Shown here: positions 34,966 to 41,358 of the stretch, in pieces
Position numbering within the stretch: the stretch's first letter is position 1
Layout of the letters: each line of letters starts with the position of its first letter
NCBI RefSeq assembly: GCF_003999195.1
Contig: NZ_RJVR01000227.1
Span: 1-64,000, forward strand
DNA length: 64,000 nucleotides
Direction: 5' to 3'
Source of the DNA: Streptomyces soli
GTDB lineage: Bacteria; Actinomycetota; Actinomycetes; Streptomycetales; Streptomycetaceae
Made by a program: the position numbers and the translations under genes
Notes under the pieces: model-generated
Database searches by the model: none
What the model was told of the DNA's origin: nothing
What the model saw: only the letters and a program-made list of their open reading frames with translations

Positions 34966-35033
34966 TCAGACGGACGCGGTCTGGCGGGCCGGGGCGGTGT
35001 GGGCGGCGGCCTTGAGGCCGAGGTCGGCGGTGG
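34966..35033 (-). pseudogene. C-terminal tail of an unidentified deleted gene
   Basis: The minus strand reads TADLGLKAAAHTAPARQTAS before a TGA at 34966. It has plausible coding bias but is only about 22 codons long before its sense is lost at about 35033, where the carboxylesterase tail begins on the opposite strand. An Ala/Thr-rich cytoplasmic tail of this kind ends many transporters, but I cannot name the family. The abrupt change of coding strand suggests a deletion junction. Confidence 0.35.
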
Positions 35034-35210
35034 GCCGTCGCCGAGCAGTTGCCGGGCGCCGTGCTCTCCTTCGTACGGGGTGAGGCGCCGGACTGGCCCG
35101 CGTACGAGCCGCAGGTCCGGGCCACGCGGATCTTCCGGGACCCGCCGCGTGTGGTGCGCGACCCGAACCGCGAGCGGCGGCTGCTCCGGGAGGACCTGCC
35201 CGAGGTGTGA
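35034..35210 (+). pseudogene. Carboxylesterase (type B) C-terminal remnant
   Basis: A 58-codon in-frame stretch ends at the TGA at 35208-35210: AVAEQLPGAVLSFVRGEAPD, then WPAYEPQVRATRIFRDPPRV. The FVRGEAPDWPAYEP region matches the conserved C-terminus of the carboxylesterase/lipase family. No start codon and no catalytic part are present. Upstream sequence belongs to a different remnant on the other strand. Confidence 0.6.
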
Positions 35211-35217
35211 GGCGGCG

Positions 35218-35916
35218 TCAGCCGAGCTTGCGGTGGAGGAAGTCGATCGTGCGCGCCCAGGCGAGTTCGGCGGAGGGCTGGTGGTACGCCTCCGGGCGGT
35301 CGTCGTTGAAGAAGGCGTGGCCGGCCGGGTAGAGGTGGAACTCAGGGGTGATGCCGGATTGCTCCTCGATGGCGGCGCGCAGTTGGCTCAGCGACTCCGG
35401 CGGGACGGTGGGGTCCTTCTCGCCGTAGTGGCCCAGGATGTCGGCCTTGAGGTTGGAGAAGTCCGGCAGTGGGCCGGGGATGACCCCGTAGAACGGCACG
35501 GCCGCGCTGACGCGCGGGTCGCGGGCGGCGAGGGCGATCACGAAGCCGCCGCCCATGCAGAAGCCGACGGCGCCGACCGTGTCGCCGGTGGTCTCCTCCC
35601 GGGAGAGGAGGTAGCCCACGGCGCCGGACAGCAGGTCGACGCCGCGCTCGGTGGGCAACTCCGACATCATCTGGAGGGCCTCCGAGGAATCGTGCGCGAC
35701 CTTCCCGCCGAAGAGGTCGGGGGCGAGCGCGACGAAACCGGCCTGCGCGACGCGGTCGGTGACGTCCGCGATGTGGTCGGTGAGGCCCCACCACTCCTGG
35801 ATGACGATCACACCCGGGCCGTGGCCGGCGGGCGGCAGGGCCAGATAGCCGTGGGCGGTGCCGCCGGCGCTGGGGAAGGAGACGTTCTGGCGGGCTTCGG
35901 AGTGGTCTGCGGACAC
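35218..35916 (-). CDS. Dienelactone hydrolase family protein
   Basis: 232 residues from a GTG with GGGAG upstream; the longer ATG at 36066 adds an Arg-rich extension overlapping the next gene. Family motifs: VIVIQEWWGLTDHIADVTDR, FVALAPDLFGGKVAHD, nucleophile region VGAVGFCMGGGFVIALA (Cys as in dienelactone hydrolases), HYGEKDPTVPPESL with the Asp, and YPAGHAFFND with the His. The catalytic Cys-Asp-His set is complete. Natural substrate unknown; classical enzymes open dienelactones in aromatic degradation. Confidence 0.93.
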   Translation of the reverse strand: MSADHSEARQNVSFPSAGGTAHGYLALPPAGHGPGVIVIQEWWGLTDHIADVTDRVAQAGFVALAPDLFGGKVAHDSSEALQMMSELPTERGVDLLSGAVGYLLSREETTGDTVGAVGFCMGGGFVIALAARDPRVSAAVPFYGVIPGPLPDFSNLKADILGHYGEKDPTVPPESLSQLRAAIEEQSGITPEFHLYPAGHAFFNDDRPEAYHQPSAELAWARTIDFLHRKLG

Positions 35917-36031
35917 GTTTCTGCTCCCGGGGGGTGAGGGTGACGCTCTGTCATGTCGGCCCGTGCGACGGGGCCGACTGCCATGATCGTCCGGTCGGTA
36001 CCGAATATCGAATACGCGGAGGCGATGACCG

Positions 36032-36841
36032 ATGGGCGAGTTGCGGGTGTGCGTGGCCGGAATCACCGGCTGGACCGGCGAGGCGGTGGCCCAAGGCGTA
36101 CTCGACGCCCCTGGCCTGCGGCTGAGTTCAGGGGTCGCACGGTCGGCGGCCGGCCGCGAGCACTTCGGCGTTCCGGTGTACGGGACGGTGGAGGAGGCGC
36201 TCGACGCCGGGGAGGGCGTGGACGTACTCGTCGACTACACCTCGCACGCGTCGGTGGGCGCTCACGTGCGGGCGGCCGTGGCGCGCGGGGTGAACGTCGT
36301 CGTGGGGTCGTCCGGGCTTTCCGCCGAGGAGTACGAGGAGATCTGCGACCTCGCCACCAAGCACGGCGTCGGGGTCGTCGCCTCCGGGAACTTCTCCCTC
36401 ACCGCGGCCATGGCCCAGGCCGCCGCGAAGCTGGCCGCCCGTCACCTGCCGCACTGGGAGATCATCGACTACGCGTCCGCCCAGAAGCCGGACGCTCCCA
36501 GCGGTACGGCCCGGGAGCTGGCCGAGCAGCTGTCGGGGATCCGTCGTCCTGAGTACGCCATCCGCCCCGAGGACACCGCCGGGCATCCCGAGGCGCGGGG
36601 GGCGTCCGTCTCCGACGTACAGGTGCACTCGGTGCGGCTTCCGGGGTTCGTACTGGCGGTGGAGACGGTGTTCGGGCTGCCGGACGAGCGCCTGGTCATC
36701 CGGCACGACGCGGGGAGTTCGCCGGCGCCGTACGTCGCCGGGACGCTGCTCGCGGTACGGGCCGCCGCAGGGCGGCCCGGGCTGGTGCGCGGGCTCGACA
36801 CGCTGCTGCTCGACGGCCCGGCGCCGGCCGACGCGGGCTGA
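36032..36841 (+). CDS. Dihydrodipicolinate-reductase-like (DapB-fold) oxidoreductase
   Basis: 269 residues starting MGELRVCVAGITGWTGEAVA with GGAGG upstream. The N-terminal dinucleotide fold and the C-terminal DapB domain are recognisable (VDYTSHASVGAHVRAAVARG, VVGSSGLSAEEYEEI, ASGNFSLTAAMAQAAAK, PDAPSGTARELAEQL). The canonical DapB active site reads HHxxKxDAPSGTA, but here it is YASAQKPDAPSGTA, so both histidines are missing while Lys and DAPSGTA remain. I infer a paralogue acting on another substrate rather than lysine biosynthetic DapB. No other lysine gene is nearby. Confidence 0.82.
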   Translation: MGELRVCVAGITGWTGEAVAQGVLDAPGLRLSSGVARSAAGREHFGVPVYGTVEEALDAGEGVDVLVDYTSHASVGAHVRAAVARGVNVVVGSSGLSAEEYEEICDLATKHGVGVVASGNFSLTAAMAQAAAKLAARHLPHWEIIDYASAQKPDAPSGTARELAEQLSGIRRPEYAIRPEDTAGHPEARGASVSDVQVHSVRLPGFVLAVETVFGLPDERLVIRHDAGSSPAPYVAGTLLAVRAAAGRPGLVRGLDTLLLDGPAPADAG

Positions 36842-36859
36842 CCGGGCCGGATCTGCGCC

Positions 36860-37129
36860 GGATGCAAGTCGACTCTGCTGCGCGCGCTTTCGCGCATGCT
36901 GAAGCCGGTCACCGGGACCGTGCTGCTCGACGGGCAGGACATCTCCGCCCTCCCCTCCACGAAGGTCGCCCGGACCCTGGGCCTGCTCCCGCAGTCGTCC
37001 ATCGCGCCCGAGGGCATCACCGTCGCCGAACTGGTCGCGCGGGGGCGCTACCCGCACCAGGGCCTGCTGCGACAGTGGTCGAAGGACGACGAGCGCGTCG
37101 TCGGGGAGTCGATCGCCGCGACAGGGATC
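36860..37129 (+). pseudogene. Fragment of a siderophore-type ABC transporter ATPase (FecE/FepC-like)
   Basis: An in-frame piece begins inside the Walker A loop (GCKSTLLRALSRMLKP) and runs through LDGQDISALPSTKVARTLG, LLPQSSIAPEGITVAELVAR and GRYPHQG, typical of iron-siderophore ATPases. It breaks off at about 37129, before the signature motif. Both ends are lost: the left edge abuts the DapB-like stop region, the right edge enters the dispersed repeat. The ATG at 36896 is internal, and any product would lack catalysis. Confidence 0.78.
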
Positions 37130-37196
37130 GTTCGTTTGGGTGGGGGTCCCCCGGCCGAAGGCTGGGGGAGAGTGCCCCCACCCCTGGACCCCGTTC

Positions 37197-37220
37197 TCCT
37201 CAAACGCCGGACGGGCTGAA
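37197..37220. repeat. Dispersed Streptomyces-type intergenic repeat, copy 2
   Basis: Identical over 24 nt to 6877-6900. It is preceded by a GC-rich dyad (37140-37195: GGTCCCCCGGCCGAAGGCTG and neighbouring CCCCCACCCC). It marks the right boundary of the truncated ABC ATPase, so insertion or recombination at this repeat may have removed the rest of that gene. Confidence 0.8.
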
Positions 37221-37240
37221 TGCTGAGCCGTTGAGTCGTT

Positions 37241-38890
37241 TCACTGTGCGGGCTGGAAGGAGTCCAGGAAGAGGTGCAGGGCCTGCTGGTTCGCCTCGGC
37301 GTACCAGACGGACTCGGGGACGCTCCATTTGATGGCGTAGCCGTGCTTGGAGTCGACGACGAAGCCGCGGTTGAGGGTGCGGTAGCGGACGCCGTCGATG
37401 GTGGAGGTCCATTCCCAGTCAGCGGCTTTCCAGCCTCGGTAGTCGAGGGACTCGATGGTGCCGACGCGGTGGTAGTCGGTGATGCCGGCGCGCACCGTCT
37501 TCTCGAGGCTCTGCCATGCGGCGACGGGGTCGCTGCCGGGGCTGTGCGTCCAGTCGACCAGCACCGAGCGGGGGTCGTTGAAGGCGCCGAAGAGGGAGCC
37601 GGAGCCGTGGCCGTTTTCGCCGATGCGGCCGAAGGTGTCGGGGAGGGCGATGGCGAAGCCCTCGGGGTCGTGGCGGAGGGAGAAGTCCTTGGGGACCGCC
37701 ACCGTTCGCTCGCCGGTGGAGGACGCGGAAGGCGCGGATGACGGCGATCGTCCGGTGGATGACCCGCTCGGGGCGGGCGACGGCAGGGCGGAGGCGGCCG
37801 GGGACCGGTCGTCCAGCATGACGACGGTGACCGCCGTGGTGAACGCCACCAGCAGAGCGACTGCCGCCACCGTCAGCCCGGCCGGAGTCCAGGCCACCGT
37901 CCTGTCCCGTACGGTCATCCGCCACAGCGGCCGGCGCCACACCGAAACCGCCCGCCGCCGCGACGCGGGCGCGGGGGCGGGCGGTCGGGTCGGCGCGGCC
38001 TCCGGCGCCGACCCGGTCTGCTCGACGAAGCCCAGGCCGAAGCCCAGGAAGTCCGTGGCGTCGGCGCCGAACTTCGCCTCGCCGATGATGCGGTTGAGGA
38101 CCTTGCGCACGACCGGGTCGTCGGTGCGCTCCAGCGGGTCCTTGCGCAGCAGCCCGTTGATGGCCAGGGCCAGCGGGCCGGCGTGTCTCGGTGGGACCAC
38201 GGGCTCGTTGAGGACGGCGGCGAGCGTGGCGGCCGGGATTTCGAGGTCGCGGTACGGGGGGCGGCCCTCGACCATGGCGTAGAGGACGGCGCCGAGTGAC
38301 CACAGGTCCGAGGAGGGTCCGGGCCGCTCGCCGCGGGCGCGTTCCGGCGAGGCGTACGAGGGCGCGGCGCTCTGGGCGGCGGTCACGCCGAATCCGTTGA
38401 GCACGACCTGCCCGTCGGCGCGGACCAGGACGTAACTGGGCCGGACGTCGCCGTGGGTGATGCCCTCGCGGTGGGCGGCGGTGAGTACGGCGAGCAGTTC
38501 CAGGCCGATGCGGGCGGCGCGTACGGCGTCGAGGGTGCCCTCGGCGGCGAGGATCTGGTCCAGGGGGGTGGCCTCGGCGATCTCGGTGACCGTCCAGAGC
38601 CGGCCGTCCTCCTCGATGATGTCCAGGACGGTGAGCACCCTGCCGGGGCACACCAGCGCCATCACCTCGGCCTCGCGGAGCATCCGGGTGACCAGCCGAC
38701 GTCGCGCGGTGCGCTCGGAGTGCCGCTTGTCGTCGCCCAGTTCGGTGACCGTCACCAGGCGTCCGAGCTCGGTGTCCTCGGCCTGCCAAACGGTCTGGTC
38801 GCCCCCTTGGCGTACGACTTGGGTCAGCCGATACCGCCCGGCGAGCAACTGCCGTGTGGGGCCCTGCGTATTGGCATCGGCCATGGTCAT
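37241..38890 (-). CDS. Membrane-anchored protein-kinase-like protein, probable pseudokinase
   Basis: About 549 residues; three closely spaced ATGs (38896, 38890, 38884) are possible and 38890 has GGGG 6 nt upstream. Residues 15-270 follow the Ser/Thr kinase fold (LAGRYRLTQVVRQGGDQTVW; YASPERARGERPGPSSDLWS). However, the ATP-binding Lys position reads TVTELGDD, the catalytic loop is HGDVRPSYVLV instead of HRDLKPxN, and DFG is replaced by GFG. A proline-rich linker, one membrane helix (VAAVALLVAFTTAVTVVML) and a 150-residue extracytoplasmic domain follow. It probably signals without catalysis, or with altered catalysis. Confidence 0.87.
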   Translation of the reverse strand: MTMADANTQGPTRQLLAGRYRLTQVVRQGGDQTVWQAEDTELGRLVTVTELGDDKRHSERTARRRLVTRMLREAEVMALVCPGRVLTVLDIIEEDGRLWTVTEIAEATPLDQILAAEGTLDAVRAARIGLELLAVLTAAHREGITHGDVRPSYVLVRADGQVVLNGFGVTAAQSAAPSYASPERARGERPGPSSDLWSLGAVLYAMVEGRPPYRDLEIPAATLAAVLNEPVVPPRHAGPLALAINGLLRKDPLERTDDPVVRKVLNRIIGEAKFGADATDFLGFGLGFVEQTGSAPEAAPTRPPAPAPASRRRAVSVWRRPLWRMTVRDRTVAWTPAGLTVAAVALLVAFTTAVTVVMLDDRSPAASALPSPAPSGSSTGRSPSSAPSASSTGERTVAVPKDFSLRHDPEGFAIALPDTFGRIGENGHGSGSLFGAFNDPRSVLVDWTHSPGSDPVAAWQSLEKTVRAGITDYHRVGTIESLDYRGWKAADWEWTSTIDGVRYRTLNRGFVVDSKHGYAIKWSVPESVWYAEANQQALHLFLDSFQPAQ

Positions 38891-39113
38891 GGTCATCCCC
38901 TGCTGTGTACCCGTACGTACCCGACACATCCGCTGTCGAGCTGTACGGCCCGGGTCGCCGTGTCTACTCAACGGTCCCAACAATTCGAGCCCTTGGACCT
39001 CGGCATTCGAAAACTTTTGAGATCCCCATGAACCGGAGCCCACCTTCGCCCGTAGTTAGTGCCAAGTGCCGGGCGAGGATGCCGGTGCGGACGCGAAACG
39101 TGAGGAACCTGAA

Positions 39114-40109
39114 ATGGGAAAGTGGCGAAAAGTCCTACTCGCCGGAGTGGCGGCCGCGACCATGCTCCTGGCCACGGCCTGTGGTGCCAGCACCCAGCCG
39201 ACCACCACCGTCGTGCAGCCGGCCGCCGGCTCTGTGGCGGCGAGCCCCTCCGGGTCGACGGGCACCTCGGCGCTTAAGACCGCGGGCGTGCTGGCGGTGC
39301 GCTCCGACGCCAAGCTGGGGGCGCTCGTCACCGACAGCGAGGGCAACACCCTGTACCGCTTCGACAAGGACACCCCCAGTCCTTCGAAGTCCAACTGTGA
39401 CGGGGACTGCGCGACCGCGTGGCCGCCGGTCTCCGCCGACGACGCCTCGGCGTCCGACAGCCTCAACCCCGACCTGCTGGGATGGGTCGCCCGCTCGGAC
39501 GGCACGAAGCAGCTCACGCTGAGCGGCTGGCCGCTCTACCGCTACTCCAAGGACACGACGGCCGGTGACACCAACGGCCAGGGCGTGGGCGGCACCTGGT
39601 TCGCCGCGGCCCCCGACGGCAAGAAGTCCGGTGTGAAGCGGGCCGCGCTCAACGTGCTCGACAGCCCCGAACTGGGCAAGGTCCTGCAGGACAAGAACGG
39701 CAAGACTCTGTACCTCTTCACCAAGGACAAGCCCTGGCCCATGACGACCGCCTGCGACGCGACCTGCCTTCAGAAGTGGACGCCGAGTGGTCTGGTCACC
39801 ACCGCGGACGTCACGGCGCTGGGCCTCGACCCGAAGGTGATCTTCACCTTCACCACGCCGAACGGCACCAAGCAGGAGGCTTTCAACTGCTGGCCCGCGT
39901 ACACCTTCAAGGGTGACAAGGAAGCCGGGCAGACGAACGGCCAGGGCGTCGGCGGCGTCTGGTTCGCCTTCAAGAAGGACATCGTGGTCGACCGCGGCAA
40001 GACCAAGCCCGCCGCGCAGGCGAAGGCCGACTCGTCCGCCTCGTCATCGTCGTCCTCCTCGTCCTCCTCCAGCAGCTCGAGCAGCAACTCCTCGAGCTAC
40101 GGCTACTGA
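39114..40109 (+). CDS. SCO0930 family lipoprotein with two secreted-repeat domains
   Basis: 331 residues from an ATG after GAGGAA. A lipoprotein signal with lipobox LLATAC is followed by a Thr/Ser linker. Two COG4315-type repeats follow (LGALVTDSEGNTLYRFDKDT...CATAWPP; LGKVLQDKNGKTLYLFTKDK...CLQKWTP), each ending in a GQGVGGTWFA/GQGVGGVWFA segment. The extreme C-terminus is a run of about 20 serines ending SSSYGY. Paired cysteines occur in each repeat. Function is unknown, and cell-surface location is inferred. It is divergent from the kinase-like gene. Confidence 0.93.
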   Translation: MGKWRKVLLAGVAAATMLLATACGASTQPTTTVVQPAAGSVAASPSGSTGTSALKTAGVLAVRSDAKLGALVTDSEGNTLYRFDKDTPSPSKSNCDGDCATAWPPVSADDASASDSLNPDLLGWVARSDGTKQLTLSGWPLYRYSKDTTAGDTNGQGVGGTWFAAAPDGKKSGVKRAALNVLDSPELGKVLQDKNGKTLYLFTKDKPWPMTTACDATCLQKWTPSGLVTTADVTALGLDPKVIFTFTTPNGTKQEAFNCWPAYTFKGDKEAGQTNGQGVGGVWFAFKKDIVVDRGKTKPAAQAKADSSASSSSSSSSSSSSSSSNSSSYGY

Positions 40110-40146
40110 GCCGCGAGGCCGCACCAGCCGAACCCGCACCCCCACG

Positions 40147-40187
40147 CGCCTCCGCCGCCGGTTCCCCCAGGACCGGCGGCGGAGGCG
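40147..40187. terminator. Bidirectional hairpin terminator with a 16-bp stem
   Basis: Arms 40147-40162 and 40172-40187 (CGCCTCCGCCGCCGGT and its exact complement) enclose a 9-nt loop. It separates the convergent SCO0930 lipoprotein and glycosyltransferase genes. Confidence 0.8.
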
Positions 40188-40212
40188 TACCCGTATGCCT
40201 GGCCCGTAGCTC

Positions 40213-41358
40213 CTAGCGTTCCAGAAAGCGGAACAGCCCTTCCCACTGGTCGGCGACCGTCCCGGGCGCGAAGCGCCGTACGCTGTGCCGGGCCCGCTCC
40301 CCCATCGCGTCGCGCAGTTCGGCGTCGCCCATCAACCGGTCCAGGACGCGGGCCAGTTCGGAGGCGTTGCCGGGCCTGGCCAGCAGGCCGTCCTCGCCGT
40401 CGCGGATGATCTCGCGTACGCCGGGGGCGCAGTCGAAGGCCGCGCAGGGCACGCCGCAGGCCATGGCCTCCAGGATCGCCAGCGGAAAGCCCTCGCCGCG
40501 CGAGGACTGCACGAAGACGGAGGCCTGGTGAAGTGCCCGCGTCACGTCGGTGGTCTGCCCGGCCCATTCCACCGAGCCGTCGAGTCCTAGGGAGGTGCAC
40601 TGCCGCTTGAGCGGTTCCTCGAGTTCCCCGGCGCCGTGGATCCGCAGCCGCCAGCCCGGCTGCCGGGGGGCGACCTCGGCCCAGGCGTCGAGCAGCATGT
40701 CGATGCCCTTCTGGTGGCTGAGCCGGCCGACGCTGGCGACCACCTTCTCGGTGCGCGGCGAGGGGGTGTCGGGCTCCGAGGGCAGGGGGTTCGGCAGGAA
40801 GCCGGTGTTGTCCAGGCCCTCGCCGGTCCACAGGTCGGCGTCCTCCTGGGTGAGCAGCAGCAGCCGGTCGACGCCCGCGTAGTGGGTGAGCACCCGCTGG
40901 AAGCGCGAGGACTGGCGGGAGTAGTCGTACGACTCGTGGCTCATGCCGATCACCATGTGCCCGGCGGTGTCGGCGAGTGCCACCCACTCCATGGCCCACA
41001 CCTGCGTGACGATGATGACCGCGCCCGGCCGGCCCTCGCGGAAGAGCGCGGACAGCCGCGCCGCCGCCTCGCGCATGACGGCCCGGCGCTCGGCCTCCAG
41101 GCGGAGCCCGGCGAGGTCGGCCCGGGCCAGCAGGCGGGGCAGAGGCCGCGGGGAGGGCGGGCGGCGAGCGTAGAGGGTCCGGGTCTCGAACGGGGGGTCG
41201 GCGCCGAGGTCCATGGGCACCTCGGGCGGCGCGATGCCGATGATCCGTACCCGGTGGCCGCGCTCGGACAGCAGCCGGGCGATCTGGTTCTGCCAACGGG
41301 CCACGCCGCCCAGCTCGTTGACCTCGTTGGCGACGAAGAAGATGTCACGCGCGGTCAT
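40213..41358 (-). CDS. Glycosyltransferase family 4 protein
   Basis: 381 residues. GT-B fold with N-terminal GGVARWQNQIARLLSERGHR and C-terminal donor-binding motifs VVASVGRLSHQKGIDMLLDA, SSRGEGFPLAILEAMACGVP and EIIRDGEDGLLARPGNA (the E-x7-E pair). Its start overlaps the stop of the bifunctional GT2/teichoic-acid polymerase gene as ATGA. The two probably build or decorate a cell-wall glycopolymer. Retaining mechanism follows from family; substrate unknown. Confidence 0.92.
   Translation of the reverse strand: MTARDIFFVANEVNELGGVARWQNQIARLLSERGHRVRIIGIAPPEVPMDLGADPPFETRTLYARRPPSPRPLPRLLARADLAGLRLEAERRAVMREAAARLSALFREGRPGAVIIVTQVWAMEWVALADTAGHMVIGMSHESYDYSRQSSRFQRVLTHYAGVDRLLLLTQEDADLWTGEGLDNTGFLPNPLPSEPDTPSPRTEKVVASVGRLSHQKGIDMLLDAWAEVAPRQPGWRLRIHGAGELEEPLKRQCTSLGLDGSVEWAGQTTDVTRALHQASVFVQSSRGEGFPLAILEAMACGVPCAAFDCAPGVREIIRDGEDGLLARPGNASELARVLDRLMGDAELRDAMGERARHSVRRFAPGTVADQWEGLFRFLER

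Noticed and set aside
36032-36841. Assignment as dapB of lysine biosynthesis
   Set aside because: The catalytic HH is missing and there are no lysine genes nearby; annotated only as DapB-like.
37141-37196. Possible RNA gene or IS end next to the repeat
   Set aside because: Only short GC-rich dyads and the dispersed repeat are visible; no transposase, target duplication or conserved RNA fold could be seen.
40040-40095. Short tandem TCG/TCC repeat
   Set aside because: It is the serine-rich C-terminal tail of the SCO0930 lipoprotein, in frame and followed by a natural stop.
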